From Klenkia sp. PcliD-1-E (GTDB lineage: Bacteria > Actinomycetota > Actinomycetes > Mycobacteriales > Geodermatophilaceae): DNA of 37,950 nucleotides. The notes beneath the pieces are model-generated. The model made no database searches. It was given only the letters and a program-made list of their open reading frames with translations, and was not told the origin of the DNA. Below, one piece after another: positions 7,648-17,987 of the stretch; within the stretch, counting starts at the first letter, position 1, and each line of letters begins with the position of its first letter. The DNA is taken from assembly GCF_024124375.1 (NCBI RefSeq), contig NZ_JAMXRZ010000029.1:1-37950 (forward strand). Direction: 5' to 3'. A program made the translations under genes and the position numbers.

Positions 7648-10224
7648 ATGCCAGCAGACGCCACCACCCCGGGCACGGTGCCCGACAAGCCCACCCTGGA
7701 GGGCCTCGAGGCCAAGTGGGTGGACGCCTGGGCGCGCGACGACGTCTACGGCTTCGACCGGGCGGCCTCGCTCGCCGCGCCCCGCTCGCAGACCTACGCC
7801 ATCGACACCCCGCCGCCGACGGCCAGCGGGTCGCTGCACGTCGGGCACGTGTTCAGCTACACGCACACCGACATCGTCGCCCGCTACCACCGGATGACCG
7901 GCAAGCACGTCTTCTACCCGATGGGCTGGGACGACAACGGCCTGCCGACCGAGCGCCGGGTGCAGAACTTCTACGGCGTCCGCTGCGACCCGTCACTGCC
8001 CTACGACCCGACGTTCGAGCCGCCGGAGAAGCCCGGCAAGGACCAGCTGCCGATCAGCCGGCGCAACTTCGTCGAGCTGTGCGAGCGGCTGACCGCCGTC
8101 GACGAGGCCGAGTTCGAGAAGCTGTGGCGCCAGGTCGGTCTGTCGGTCGACTGGGGCAACGTCTACCGGACCATCTCCGAGACCTCCCGGGCCACTGCGC
8201 AGCGGGCGTTCCTGCACAACCTGGCCCGCGGCGAGGCCTACGCCCAGGAGGCGCCGACCCTCTGGGACGTCACCTTCCGCACGGCCGTCGCCCAGGCCGA
8301 GCTCGAGGACCGCGAGCGCCCCGGCGCCTACCACCGGGTCGCCTTCGCCGGCCCGGCCGGTCCGGTGCACATCGAGACCACCCGCCCCGAGCTGCTGCCG
8401 GCCTGCGTCGCGCTGGTCGCCCACCCCGACGACGAGCGCTACCAGCCGCTGTTCGGCCAGACCGTGCGCACGCCGCTGTTCGGTGTCGAGGTCCCGGTCG
8501 TCGCGCACCGCCTGGCCGAGAAGGACAAGGGCTCGGGCATCGCCATGATCTGCACCTTCGGCGACCTCACCGACGTGACCTGGTGGCGGGAGCTGCAGCT
8601 GCCCACCCGGGCGATCATCGGCTGGGACGGCCGGCTGCTGCCCGACGCCCCGGACGGCGTCCCGGCCGAGGTCTACGCCGAGCTGGCCGGGAAGACCGTG
8701 TTCAGCGCGCAGCAGCGCATCGTCGAGCTGCTGCGGGAGTCCGGCGACCTGGAGGGCGAGCCGAGGCCGATCACCCACCCGGTGAAGTTCTTCGAGAAGG
8801 GCGAGCGCCCGCTGGAGATCGTCACCACCCGCCAGTGGTACATCCGCAACGGCGGCCGGGACGCCGACCTGCGCGCCGCCCTGGTCGCCCGCGGCCGGGA
8901 GATCCAGTGGGTGCCCGAGCACATGCGGCACCGCTACGAGAACTGGGTCGAGGGCCTCAACGGCGACTGGCTGATCAGCCGGCAGCGGTTCTTCGGCGTC
9001 CCGTTCCCGGTCTGGTACCGCCTCGACGACGCCGGGGAGCCGGTCCACGAGCAGCCGATCCTGGCGCCGGAGTCCGCGCTGCCGGTCGACCCGTCCTCCG
9101 ACGTCCCCGAGGGGTACAGCGAGGACCAGCGCGGTGTGCCCGGTGGGTTCGTCGCCGACCCCGACGTGATGGACACCTGGGCGACGTCGTCGCTGTCCCC
9201 GCAGGTGGCCTCGGGCTGGGACACCGACCCGGAGCTGTTCGCGCACGTCTTCCCGATGGACCTGCGCCCGCAGGCGCACGACATCATCCGCACCTGGCTG
9301 TTCTCCACCGTCGTGCGGGCGCACTACGAGCAGCAGCAGGTGCCGTGGACGCACGCGGCGATCTCCGGATTCGTGGTCGACCCCGACCGCAAGAAGATGA
9401 GCAAGTCCAAGGGCAACGCCACCACGCCCGTCGACGTGCTGGAGAAGTACGGCACCGACGCCGTCCGCTGGCGCGCCGCCGGCGCCCGCCCGGGTGCGGA
9501 CTCCCCCTTCGACGAGGTGCAGATGAAGGTCGGCCGCCGGCTGGCCATCAAGCTGCTCAACGTCGGCAAGTTCGTGCTGGGCAGCATCGGGGCCACCGCG
9601 GACCTGGTCGGCACGCCGGTCACCGAGCCGGTGGACGCGGCACTGCTCGCCCGGTTGCGCGAGGTGGTCGCCGAGGCCACCGCGGCGATGGAGGCCTACA
9701 ACTACACCCGGGCGCTGGAGGTCACCGAGACCTTCTTCTGGCAGTTCTGCGACGACCACGTGGAGCTGGTGAAGACCCGCGCGTACGGGGAGGACGGCGG
9801 CCCGGCCGAGGGGGCGACGTCGGCGAAGGCGGGGTTGGCCACCGCGCTGTCGGTGCTGACCCGGCTGCTGGCGCCGGTGCTGCCCTTCGCCACCGAGGAG
9901 GTCTGGTCGTGGTGGCAGACCGGCTCGGTGCACCGCGCGCCCTGGCCGACCGTCGAGGAGCTGCCCGCCGGCGGGGACTCCGCCCTGGTGGGTGTCGCCG
10001 CCGAGGCGCTGGCCGCCGTCCGCAAGGCCAAGAGCGAGGCCAAGGTGTCGATGCGGGCGCCGGTCGAGTCCGCCGTGGTGCGCGCCCCGGCCGAGCAGGT
10101 CGCCCTCGTCGAGGCGGTCCGCCGCGACCTGGTGGCCGCCGGGATCATCTCGACGCTCACGGTCGAACCCGGCGAGGGCCCGCTGACCGTCGACGTGGTC
10201 CTCGCCGAGACGCCGGCGGAGTAA
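7648..10224 (+). CDS. valS: Valine--tRNA ligase, archaeal-like class
   Basis: 858 residues from ATG 7648. Charges tRNA-Val with valine. The class I signatures are intact: HVGH within [14 protein letters not shown] near residue 60, and KMSKS within [10 protein letters not shown] near residue 590. The segment after the HIGH box reads [15 protein letters not shown], which follows the archaeal-type sequence (DDNGLPTER) rather than the usual bacterial GTDHAGIATQ. The long C-terminal coiled coil of typical bacterial ValS is not evident; the protein ends in a short domain ([15 protein letters not shown]). Such alternative ValS proteins occur in several actinobacteria. Gene order beside folC agrees with the mycobacterial arrangement, though there both genes share a strand. 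Confidence 0.96.
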   Translation: MPADATTPGTVPDKPTLEGLEAKWVDAWARDDVYGFDRAASLAAPRSQTYAIDTPPPTASGSLHVGHVFSYTHTDIVARYHRMTGKHVFYPMGWDDNGLPTERRVQNFYGVRCDPSLPYDPTFEPPEKPGKDQLPISRRNFVELCERLTAVDEAEFEKLWRQVGLSVDWGNVYRTISETSRATAQRAFLHNLARGEAYAQEAPTLWDVTFRTAVAQAELEDRERPGAYHRVAFAGPAGPVHIETTRPELLPACVALVAHPDDERYQPLFGQTVRTPLFGVEVPVVAHRLAEKDKGSGIAMICTFGDLTDVTWWRELQLPTRAIIGWDGRLLPDAPDGVPAEVYAELAGKTVFSAQQRIVELLRESGDLEGEPRPITHPVKFFEKGERPLEIVTTRQWYIRNGGRDADLRAALVARGREIQWVPEHMRHRYENWVEGLNGDWLISRQRFFGVPFPVWYRLDDAGEPVHEQPILAPESALPVDPSSDVPEGYSEDQRGVPGGFVADPDVMDTWATSSLSPQVASGWDTDPELFAHVFPMDLRPQAHDIIRTWLFSTVVRAHYEQQQVPWTHAAISGFVVDPDRKKMSKSKGNATTPVDVLEKYGTDAVRWRAAGARPGADSPFDEVQMKVGRRLAIKLLNVGKFVLGSIGATADLVGTPVTEPVDAALLARLREVVAEATAAMEAYNYTRALEVTETFFWQFCDDHVELVKTRAYGEDGGPAEGATSAKAGLATALSVLTRLLAPVLPFATEEVWSWWQTGSVHRAPWPTVEELPAGGDSALVGVAAEALAAVRKAKSEAKVSMRAPVESAVVRAPAEQVALVEAVRRDLVAAGIISTLTVEPGEGPLTVDVVLAETPAE

Positions 10225-10232
10225 CCCGCCTC

Positions 10233-10284
10233 CTCCGGGGTTCTCGCCCCCTCGACGCGCGTCGACAGGGCGGGAACCCCGGAG
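10233..10284. terminator. Long hairpin after valS (17-bp arms)
   Basis: Arms 10233-10249 and 10268-10284 (CTCCGGGGTTCTCGCCC with its complement) pair over 17 positions with a single G-T wobble; the loop contains its own palindrome TCGACGCGCGTCGA. It lies 8 bases after the valS stop and is the first of two stacked hairpins between convergent valS and clpX. Confidence 0.7.
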
Positions 10285-10326
10285 TCCGTCGCGCGGCCTG
10301 GGCCGCCGGCTAACCCACGACCTTCT

Positions 10327-10373
10327 GAACGCCCACGGCCCAGAACCGGGAGGGTTCTGGGCCGTGGGCGTTC
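10327..10373. terminator. Perfect 21-bp hairpin between valS and clpX
   Basis: GAACGCCCACGGCCCAGAACC (10327-10347) pairs perfectly with 10353-10373 around the 5-base loop GGGAG. It is a strong bidirectional terminator candidate for the convergent valS and clpX genes, without T-tracts. Confidence 0.75.
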
Positions 10374-10397
10374 GGGGCCTCGAGGGCCCCGGGGAGG

Positions 10398-11672
<1,275 letters not shown>

Positions 11673-11908
11673 CTGGCTGACCTCCGTGTCACAACGGACC
11701 TGCTGGGAAGTGCAGGCCCTCGATCGTCGTCCCTGACCCCGCCGGCGGCGGGACTCGTGCGCGAGCCGGCGGGTGCCGGGGATCGGGCGTCCGCCGACCG
11801 TACCGGCCCTCTCCGACGTTCCCGGGCAGTGACGCACCCGGGTGTCAGACGTCGTCCATCGCCTTCCACACGCGCCCCGGGGACCCCCGGTGCACGTCTG
11901 TGACCGTA

Positions 11909-11944
11909 GGGCTCCGGAGCCTCACGAGCGAGGCCCCGGAGCCC
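11909..11944 (-). terminator. Stem-loop after clpP2
   Basis: GGGCTCCGG (11909-11917) pairs with CCGGAGCCC (11936-11944), with an inner GCCTC/GAGGC stem. It begins 6 bases past the clpP2 stop and probably separates clpP1P2 from clpX. The rest of the gap (11673-11908) shows no further gene. Confidence 0.65.
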
Positions 11945-11950
11945 GTCGGG

Positions 11951-12577
11951 TCACGCCGGGAGGGCGTTGAGCTTGCGGCTCTGGATGACCTCGTCGACGA
12001 TCCCGTACTCCTTGGCCTCGGTGGCCGTGAGGATCTTGTCGCGGTCGATGTCCTTGCGGACCTGCTCCTGGGACCGGCCGGTGTGCCGGGCCAGGATCTG
12101 CTCCATCTGGGTGCGCACGCGCTCGATCTCGGCGGCGTGGATCTCCAGGTCGGTGACCTGGCCGCCGGCCTCGCCCGAGGGCTGGTGGATGAGCACCCGG
12201 GAGTAGGGCAGCGCCAGCCGCTTGCCCTTGGTCCCGGCCGCGAGCAGGACGGCGGCCGCGGAGGCGGCCTGGCCCATGCAGACGGTCTGGATGTCCGGGC
12301 GGACGAACTGCATCGTGTCGTAGATGGCCATCAGGGCGGTGAACGAGCCACCGGGCGAGTTGATGTACATCGTGATGTCGCGGTCGGGGTCGGTGGACTC
12401 CAGCGTGATCAGCTGGGCCATGACGTCGTTGGCGCTGGCGTCGTCGACCTGCACGCCGAGGAAGATGATGCGTTCCTCGAAGAGCTTGTTGTAGGGGTTG
12501 GACTCCTTCATGCCGTAGCTGGTGCGCTCGGTGAAGGAGGGCAGGATGTAGCGGCTGCTGGGCAGCTGGAAGCTCAT
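11951..12577 (-). CDS. clpP2: ATP-dependent Clp protease proteolytic subunit ClpP2
   Basis: 208 residues from ATG 12577 ([20 protein letters not shown]). Serine peptidase forming tetradecameric rings, in actinobacteria mixed ClpP1P2 rings served by ClpX and ClpC. The catalytic triad is Ser106 (MGQAASAAA), His131 ([10 protein letters not shown]) and Asp180 (DRDKILT). The N-terminal extension up to residue ~20 resembles the processed propeptide of mycobacterial ClpP2. It follows clpP1 after 16 bases, so the two are one operon. Of the two paralogues this one is placed as ClpP2 by position next to clpX and by its N-terminus. Confidence 0.96.
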   Translation of the reverse strand: MSFQLPSSRYILPSFTERTSYGMKESNPYNKLFEERIIFLGVQVDDASANDVMAQLITLESTDPDRDITMYINSPGGSFTALMAIYDTMQFVRPDIQTVCMGQAASAAAVLLAAGTKGKRLALPYSRVLIHQPSGEAGGQVTDLEIHAAEIERVRTQMEQILARHTGRSQEQVRKDIDRDKILTATEAKEYGIVDEVIQSRKLNALPA

Positions 12578-12593
12578 GTCAGGTCCTCCGGCG

Positions 12594-13226
12594 TCAGTTC
12601 TCGGTGACCGGGTTGTCGGTCTCGGTGGTCGCGGAGGCCTTGCTCACGACGTGGTCGACGAAGCCGTACTCCAGCGCCTCCTGGGCGGTGAACCAGCGGT
12701 CGCGGTCGGAGTCCTCGTTGATGCGTTCGACGGTCTGCCCGGTGTGCAGCGACTGGAGCTCGTTGAGCTCCCGCTTCGTGCGGCGGAACAGGTCGGCCTG
12801 GATGGCGATGTCGGCCGCGGTGCCGCCGACGCCCGCGGAGGGCTGGTGCATCATGATCCGCGCGTGCGGCAGGGCGTAGCGCTTGCCCTTGGTGCCGGCG
12901 GTGAGCAGGAACTGGCCCATCGAGGCCGCCAGGCCCATCCCGTAGGTGGCCACGTCGCAGTCGATGAACTGCATCGTGTCGTAGATCGCCATGCCGGCGC
13001 TCACCGAGCCACCGGGCGAGTTGATGTACAGGTGGATGTCGCGCTTGGGGTCCTCGGCGGACAGCAGCAGCATCTGGGCGGCCAGCTGGTTGGCGATCGT
13101 GTCGTCGACCTGGGTGCCCAGGAAGATGATGCGCTCGCGCAGGAGGCGCTCGTAGACCGAGTCGCCGAGGTTCATCATGGTCCCGGCGCCGCGCATCACC
13201 GGCGCGGTCGGGTGTGTGGTGCTCAC
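12594..13226 (-). CDS. clpP1: ATP-dependent Clp protease proteolytic subunit ClpP1
   Basis: 210 residues from GTG 13226 ([15 protein letters not shown]); GGAGG lies 11 bases upstream. Internal starts (ATG of MMNLGD) would shorten it to the processed form. The catalytic triad is Ser102 (MGLAASMGQ), His127 ([10 protein letters not shown]) and Asp176 (DRDRWFT). First gene of the clpP1-clpP2 operon, downstream of tig as in mycobacteria. Upstream are a TAGGGT -10 candidate and a ClgR-type box, so heat- or misfolding-linked activation by ClgR is likely. The gene is intact. Confidence 0.96.
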   Translation of the reverse strand: MSTTHPTAPVMRGAGTMMNLGDSVYERLLRERIIFLGTQVDDTIANQLAAQMLLLSAEDPKRDIHLYINSPGGSVSAGMAIYDTMQFIDCDVATYGMGLAASMGQFLLTAGTKGKRYALPHARIMMHQPSAGVGGTAADIAIQADLFRRTKRELNELQSLHTGQTVERINEDSDRDRWFTAQEALEYGFVDHVVSKASATTETDNPVTEN

Positions 13227-13350
13227 GTGTGCGGTGACCTCCGTAGGACTGTCGAGCAGGCGGTCTCTGGGTGGTGGTGCCGTGGTGCTGTGGGCCGCCG
13301 GGGGCGGGCCGTGCCCGCTGCCGGGGGTGGCCCTTCTCGGTGTCACGTCG

Positions 13351-13356
13351 ACCCTA
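13351..13356 (-). promoter_or_regulatory. Candidate clpP1P2 -10 element
   Basis: On the minus strand TAGGGT lies about 125 bases upstream of the clpP1 GTG and about 40 bases downstream of the ClgR-type box, a spacing that suits an activator upstream of the -35. No convincing -35 is seen. Confidence 0.4.
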
Positions 13357-13392
13357 ACGCGCACGTCCGACAGGCCACTCCCGCTGCGGCCG

Positions 13393-13413
13393 GTGTTCGC
13401 CGAGGGCGCACAC
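13393..13413. promoter_or_regulatory. ClgR-type operator upstream of clpP1P2
   Basis: GTTCGC-N5-GCG (13395-13408) matches the operator reported for the Clp regulator ClgR in Streptomyces and relatives. It lies inside a wider dyad GTGTTCGCC/GGCGCACAC with one mismatch. Position between the tig terminator and the clpP1 promoter supports the assignment. The clgR gene itself is not in the window. Confidence 0.7.
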
Positions 13414-13428
13414 CCGGCGCCGGGGACG

Positions 13429-13473
13429 ACGACGCCCGCCCCACCGCGGGGTGCGCGGCGGGACGGGCGTCGT
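13429..13473 (-). terminator. Terminator hairpin after trigger factor gene
   Basis: ACGACGCCCG (13429-13438) pairs perfectly with CGGGCGTCGT (13464-13473), with further GC pairing inside the loop, 16 bases beyond the tig stop. Confidence 0.65.
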
Positions 13474-13489
13474 GGGTGGTGCGGAGGGG

Positions 13490-15079
13490 TCAGGCCTCGT
13501 CGTCCGACGCCTTCGGGGCGGCCTTCTTGGCCGGGGCCTTCTTGGCCGGTGCCTTCTTCGCGGCGGCCTTCTTCGCCGGCTTCTCCTCGGCGTCGGAGTC
13601 GGCGTCGTCGGACGCCTCGGCGCCGGCCGCCTTCTTCGCCGGGGCCTTCTTGGCCGGCGCCTTCTTCGCGGCGGCCTTCTTCGCCGGCTTCTCCTCGGCG
13701 TCGTCGCCGGCGTCGTCGGCGGCGGCGTCCGCGTCGGCGGAGCCCTCGGCGCCCTCGGTCCGCGGGCGCAGCGCCTCGAGGTCGACCTCGTTGCCCGACG
13801 CGTCGGTGATCGTGGTCTGCTCGAGCAGCTGGGCCAGGGCCTTGGTGCGGCGGACGTCGGCGACGAAGTCGGCGATGCCGTTGCCCTGCTGCAGCTGCTG
13901 GGCGTACTGCTCCGGGCTCATCCGGTTGCGCTGGGCCTGGGCCATGATCTGGGCCGACAGGTCGTCATTGTCGACGGTGACCTCGCGGGCGTCGGCGATC
14001 GCGTCGAGCACGAACTGGGTGCGCACCGCGTTCTCGACGTTGCCGCGCATGTCGGCGTCGTAGGCCTCGCGGCCGTCGACGCCGGACATCTCGAAGTAGG
14101 AGTCCCAGTCCATCCCGGCCTGCTGGAGCTCGCGCTCCATGGCCTGGGTGCGCCACTGCAGCTCGCGCTCGACCAGGTTCTCGGGCACCGGGACCTCGGT
14201 GACCTCCAGCAGGTGCTCGACCAGCTTGTCGCGGGCCTGGCTGCCCTGCTGCATGACCTTGACCCGGCCCAGACGGGCGCGGACGTCGTCGCGCAGCTCG
14301 GCGAGGGTGTCGAACTCGCTGGCCGTGGAGGCGAAGTCGTCGTCGAGCTCGGGCAGGTCCTTGGCCTTGACCGAGCGGACGGTGACGGTGACCTCGGCCT
14401 CGCGGCCGGCGTTCTCCCCCGACAGCAGCGCGGTGCTGAAGGTGGCGGACTCGTCGGCGGACAGGCCGCGCACGGCCTCGTCCAGGCCCTCCATGAGCGT
14501 GCCGGTGCCGACCTCGTAGGACATGCCCGAGGTGGTGCCGTCCTCGAGCACCTCGCCGTCCAGCTTCGCCTCCAGGTCGATGGAGACGAAGTCGCCGTCG
14601 GCGGCGGCCCGGTCGACGCCGGTCAGCACGGCGAACCGCTCGCGCATGACGTCGACCTGGCTGTCGACCTCGTCGTCGGTGACCTCGACGTCGTCGACGG
14701 TGACCGCGAGGGAGTCCAGCTCGGGGAGCTCCAGGACGGGGGCGACGTCGACCTCGGCGGTGAAGGCCAGGGTGTCGCCGTCGTCGATGCGGGTGACCTC
14801 GACGTCGGGCTGGGACAGCACCCGCACCTGGTTCTCGCGGACGACCTCGCCGTAGATCTCGGGGACGGCGTGCTGCACGACCTGCTCGAGGACGACGGGC
14901 CGGCCGATGCGCTGGTCGAGGATCCGGTTGGGGACCTTGCCCGGGCGGAAGCCGGGGACGCGGACCTGCTGGCCCAGCTCCTTGTAGACGACGCCGAAGG
15001 CGTGGTCCAGGTCGCCCCACGGCACCTCGATCGCGAGCCGGACCCGGGTCGGGCCCAGGTTCTCGATGGTGCTCTTCAC
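13490..15079 (-). CDS. tig: Trigger factor (ribosome-associated chaperone and prolyl isomerase)
   Basis: 529 residues from GTG 15079 ([20 protein letters not shown]), with GAGGAG nine bases upstream. Binds the ribosome exit site and nascent chains. The ribosome-binding signature GFRPGKVP is at 43-50; the FKBP-like domain spans about 150-240 ([30 protein letters not shown]); the C-terminal chaperone arms follow ([19 protein letters not shown]). The family core ends near residue 450. The remaining ~80 residues are an unusual tail with an acidic linker and two copies of a Lys/Ala/Pro-rich block ([17 protein letters not shown]). Position next to clpP1 matches mycobacteria. Confidence 0.97.
   Translation of the reverse strand: MKSTIENLGPTRVRLAIEVPWGDLDHAFGVVYKELGQQVRVPGFRPGKVPNRILDQRIGRPVVLEQVVQHAVPEIYGEVVRENQVRVLSQPDVEVTRIDDGDTLAFTAEVDVAPVLELPELDSLAVTVDDVEVTDDEVDSQVDVMRERFAVLTGVDRAAADGDFVSIDLEAKLDGEVLEDGTTSGMSYEVGTGTLMEGLDEAVRGLSADESATFSTALLSGENAGREAEVTVTVRSVKAKDLPELDDDFASTASEFDTLAELRDDVRARLGRVKVMQQGSQARDKLVEHLLEVTEVPVPENLVERELQWRTQAMERELQQAGMDWDSYFEMSGVDGREAYDADMRGNVENAVRTQFVLDAIADAREVTVDNDDLSAQIMAQAQRNRMSPEQYAQQLQQGNGIADFVADVRRTKALAQLLEQTTITDASGNEVDLEALRPRTEGAEGSADADAAADDAGDDAEEKPAKKAAAKKAPAKKAPAKKAAGAEASDDADSDAEEKPAKKAAAKKAPAKKAPAKKAAPKASDDEA
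13518..13703. repeat. Two 78-bp direct repeats encoding the Lys/Ala tail of trigger factor
   Basis: 13518-13595 and 13626-13703 are in-frame near-identical copies, offset 108 bases, differing at a handful of positions (mostly third codon positions). Each encodes a block of [16 protein letters not shown] type; the spacer encodes an Ala/Asp/Glu-rich linker. An internal duplication is the simplest explanation. Confidence 0.85.
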
Positions 15080-15154
15080 AGTGCAGCGCTCCTCGGTGCA
15101 GACGGTCAGGGTGGGCGGCGCGCCTGCTCGCGTCGAGCGAGGGCGCACCCAGAT

Positions 15155-15184
15155 GCCCGCCAGTCTCCCAGAGACCGGGCGGGC
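15155..15184 (-). terminator. Terminator hairpin after tRNA-Pro
   Basis: GCCCGCC and GTCTC pair with GAGAC and GGCGGGC around a CCA loop, with a small bulge, starting 6 bases past the 3' end of tRNA-Pro on the minus strand. It separates the tRNA from tig. Confidence 0.6.
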
Positions 15185-15190
15185 GTCGTG

Positions 15191-15264
15191 TCGGGGTGAC
15201 AGGATTTGAACCTGCGGCCCCCTGCTCCCAAAGCAGGTGCGCTACCAAGCTGCGCCACACCCCG
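15191..15264 (-). tRNA. tRNA-Pro (anticodon TGG)
   Basis: 74 bases. Acceptor stem CGGGGTG/CACCCCG with discriminator A; D arm GCGCAGCTTGGTAGCGC; anticodon arm CCTGC-TTTGGGA-GCAGG giving anticodon TGG; T arm GCAGGTTCAAATCCTGT. The CCA end is not encoded. All stems pair properly. Confidence 0.96.
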
Positions 15265-15321
15265 TGGCGAGGCCCGAGTCTAGGCCGCAGGCCAACAGCT
15301 ACCCTGGTCGGGCACTGCCTC

Positions 15322-15392
15322 GCGGGTGTAGCTCAATGGTAGAGCCCCAGCCTTCCAAGCTGGCCATGCCGGTTCGATCCCGGTCACCCGCT
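15322..15392 (+). tRNA. tRNA-Gly (anticodon TCC)
   Basis: 71 bases. Acceptor stem GCGGGTG/CACCCGC with discriminator T; D arm GCTCAATGGTAGAGC; anticodon arm CCAGC-CTTCCAA-GCTGG giving anticodon TCC; T arm CCGGTTCGATCCCGG. No encoded CCA. TACCCT at 15300-15305 is a possible -10 in front of it. It ends one base before the stop of the convergent sigma factor gene. Confidence 0.96.
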
Positions 15393-15393
15393 C

Positions 15394-16395
15394 TCACGAG
15401 CCGGGCAGCGCCTCCACGGGGGGCGTCGCCGGCAGCCCGAACAGCTCGAAGAGCCGGGTGTCCAGGAACGACGTGATCCGGCTGATCCGGCCGTCGTGGA
15501 CCTCGAGGGCCTGCAGGGCGAAGGGCGCCCACCCGCCCTGGCCGTCGGGCTTCCACTGCGCGAACGCCGTCGACCCGTTGAGGTCCACCGGCAGCAGCGC
15601 CGAGCCCTTGCACCCCGACCCGGGGCCCTGCATCCAGGCCACGACGTCGGACGCCGAGCGCAGCCACATCGCGAAGGGCGGCATGTCCTGCACCGCGTCG
15701 TCGTGCAGCAGCTTGACGAAGGCGTCCATGTCGTAGCGCTGGAAGGCGTCGACGTAGGCGGCCAGCAGCTCGGCCTGGTCGGCGTCCACCTCGCCCGGGC
15801 GGGCCCGGGAGTCGTGGCCGGCCAGCGTGGCCCGGGCGCGCTGCAGCGCGCTGTTCACGGCCGCGACGGTGGTGTCCAGCAGGCCGGCGACCTCCTCGGC
15901 CCGCCAGCGCAGCACCTCCCGCAGCACCAGGACCGCCCGCTGCCGGGGCGGCAGCACCTGGAGCGCCGCCACGAAGGCCAGCCGCACCGAGTCGCGCAGG
16001 ACGGCGGTCTCCGCGGGGTCGCCGCCGAGCACCGACCCGGTCAGCGCCGGCTCCACCCAGGCGCCGTCGGGCAGGGTCTCCGACAGCGACGCCTCGACCG
16101 GGGCGTAGGGCTCGTCGGACATGTCCACCGGCAGCGCCCGCCGCTTGCGCCCGTCGAGGGCGTCCAGGCAGACGTTGGTGGCGATCCGGTACAGCCAGGA
16201 CCGCAGCGCACCGGGCCCCTGCAGCCGGTCCAGCGAGCGCCAGGCCCGGACCATCGTCTCCTGCACGGCGTCCTCGGCGTCGAAGGACGACCCGAGCATC
16301 CGGTAGCAGTACCCGGTCAGCTCCCGGCGGTGGGAGGCGATCCGGGCCTCGAGCTCGTCCCGGTCGACGACGGCGGCGTCGAGCAGCTCGGTCAT
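15394..16395 (-). CDS. ECF sigma factor with C-terminal SnoaL-like domain (SigG/TIGR02960 type)
   Basis: 333 residues from ATG 16395. Region 2 is HRRELTGYCYRMLGSSFDAEDAVQETMVRAWRS in part, and region 4 reads LPPRQRAVLVLREVLRW followed by the HTH EEVAGLLDTTVAAVNSALQR. From about residue 205 a SnoaL/NTF2-like domain follows (LLAAYVDAFQRYDMDAFVKLL; DMPPFAMWL; FLDTRLFELFGLP). This architecture defines the TIGR02960 group that includes mycobacterial SigG; in such sigma factors the extra domain replaces or supplements an anti-sigma factor. Directs RNA polymerase to an unknown stress regulon. It starts 7 bases after the upstream lipoprotein gene, whose stop region supplies the ribosome site GAGG. 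Confidence 0.92.
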   Translation of the reverse strand: MTELLDAAVVDRDELEARIASHRRELTGYCYRMLGSSFDAEDAVQETMVRAWRSLDRLQGPGALRSWLYRIATNVCLDALDGRKRRALPVDMSDEPYAPVEASLSETLPDGAWVEPALTGSVLGGDPAETAVLRDSVRLAFVAALQVLPPRQRAVLVLREVLRWRAEEVAGLLDTTVAAVNSALQRARATLAGHDSRARPGEVDADQAELLAAYVDAFQRYDMDAFVKLLHDDAVQDMPPFAMWLRSASDVVAWMQGPGSGCKGSALLPVDLNGSTAFAQWKPDGQGGWAPFALQALEVHDGRISRITSFLDTRLFELFGLPATPPVEALPGS

Positions 16396-16402
16396 GCGGT
16401 CC

Positions 16403-17908
16403 TCACTGGTACGTGACGAGCTCCGGCAGCGGCTGCACCTGCTGCACCGTCTGCTCCGGGGTGAGCATCGGGGAGTCCTCGTCGATGAAGTTCTTCCACC
16501 CCCAGTAGACCGGAGACGGGGCCCCCTGGTGAAGGGCGTTCCAGGTGTCCTGCTTGGCGGGCTGGCTGCCCTGGCCGTCGACGTGGATGAGCAGGGCCAG
16601 CTCGTCGCGGCTGGTGTCCAGCCGCTCGCGGTCGCGGATCATGCTGAACCGGAACTGGTGCAGCACGAGCAGCTTCTGCGGCAGGGCGTTCTCGCGGGTG
16701 AGGTCGGCCAACCAGGTCACCACCGAGTTGACCTCGTCGATGCCCACCGAGCCGATCTGCTGCAGGTGGACCTCGTTCGGGCCCAGTCGCCACTCGGGGT
16801 CCAGGGCGAGGCCGACGTAGGGCAGCTCCAGCAGCGACTGGTACTGCTGCGCCTGGGTGAGGAAGTCGGTGCGCCCGGGCTGCAGGTCCAGGATCACGTA
16901 GATGCCGGCTGCGCCCGCGGCCTCCACGTAGGGCCGCAGCGCCTCGGGGTCCAGCTCGGTGGAGTAGTTGCCGTCCGGCCCGGCCGACGCCGACGCGACC
17001 GTCACGATGATCTCGAAGGTGGGGACGACGGTCCGGTCGGGCAGCAGCTGGGCGTAGGGCGCGGCGAAGTCGTCGACGCGGGCGATCGAGCCGGCGAGGT
17101 CCTGCTCCCCCAGCACACCCAGCGCCGGCCCCTCGGTCGACCCGTACATGGCGACCAGGAAGTGCTCGGGGAACATCAGCTGGCCGCCGCCGGGCAGCTG
17201 CTCGCCCGAGGCCGCGGTCGCGGTCTTCCAGTCCAGCCCGGCCACGCCGTCGAAGGCGGTGCCCAGGGCCAGCACGGTGGTGGGGCGCGTGCCGGCGAGG
17301 GCGTCGACGGCGTCGGCCGAGGCGCGGGGGTCGGTCTGGCCCGCGGTGTCCACGACGGCCACGCCGGCTGCGCGGGCGGTCACCGCGGCGGCCGCGGTCT
17401 CCGGCGCCCCGCTGGACAGCGCGACGACGCCGTCGGCCGGGTCGGGGGCGCTCACCTCGGGCAGGTCCTCCCCGAGCGGGACGGCGTCCCGCTCGCCGAC
17501 CTCCGCCTCCCCGACGCCGTCGGCGAGCACGACCTGCTCGGCGCCCAGGCGGTCGAGCTCGGCGACGAGGGCGGCCGGGTCACCGCCCGCCAGCAGCAGC
17601 GGCACGTGCAGCTGCTCGGCGGCGTCCACCGCGTCCCCGGGCAGCGGGTCGGCGTCCGGGGCCAGGACGACGGCCGGGGAGGACGCGTACAGGGCTCGGC
17701 TGGCCGACAGGGCCGCCGCCGCCGGCTGGGCGTCGGCGACCATCACCACACCGGCCTGCGGGGTGGCCAGCACCGGCTGCTGCGGTTCCTCCGCCGCCGA
17801 CGTCCCCGCGGCGTCCTCGCCGTCGGACCCCGCGGAGCAGGAGGTGAGCAGGAGCAGCCCGGCCAGGGCTGCGACGGCACCACGGACGGCGGCACGGCGG
17901 GAACGCAT
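16403..17908 (-). CDS. Lipoprotein with cell-wall-binding-repeat-like N-terminus, unknown function
   Basis: 501 residues from ATG 17908. Signal MRSRRAAVRGAVAALAG ends in lipobox LTSC, so it should be anchored outside the membrane. Residues ~40-230 have repeated Val/Ala-rich segments such as PAVVLAPDADPLPGDAVDAA and LGAEQVVLADGVGEAEV, reminiscent of cell wall-binding repeat 2 (PF04122). The C-terminal half (VPTFEIIVTVASASAG; YVILDLQPGRTDFLTQ; VGLALDPEWRLGP; LLVLHQFRFSMI) looks like an alpha/beta barrel, perhaps glycosidase-like, but I recognise no catalytic signature. It is the first gene of an operon with the SigG-like sigma factor. TAGGGT at 17949-17954 (minus) may be its -10. Confidence 0.75.
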   Translation of the reverse strand: MRSRRAAVRGAVAALAGLLLLTSCSAGSDGEDAAGTSAAEEPQQPVLATPQAGVVMVADAQPAAAALSASRALYASSPAVVLAPDADPLPGDAVDAAEQLHVPLLLAGGDPAALVAELDRLGAEQVVLADGVGEAEVGERDAVPLGEDLPEVSAPDPADGVVALSSGAPETAAAAVTARAAGVAVVDTAGQTDPRASADAVDALAGTRPTTVLALGTAFDGVAGLDWKTATAASGEQLPGGGQLMFPEHFLVAMYGSTEGPALGVLGEQDLAGSIARVDDFAAPYAQLLPDRTVVPTFEIIVTVASASAGPDGNYSTELDPEALRPYVEAAGAAGIYVILDLQPGRTDFLTQAQQYQSLLELPYVGLALDPEWRLGPNEVHLQQIGSVGIDEVNSVVTWLADLTRENALPQKLLVLHQFRFSMIRDRERLDTSRDELALLIHVDGQGSQPAKQDTWNALHQGAPSPVYWGWKNFIDEDSPMLTPEQTVQQVQPLPELVTYQ

Positions 17909-17987
17909 GGACCTCCACTCGACACGACCCGGGAGCGGGCCCGTCCCGACCCTACGGGCTCCCCGGTGGCCCCGGCCCCCGGCCGAC

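Noticed and set aside
13518-13703. 78-bp repeats in tig as an assembly error
   Set aside because: The copies differ at several positions and stay in frame, which fits a true old duplication better than a duplication artefact.
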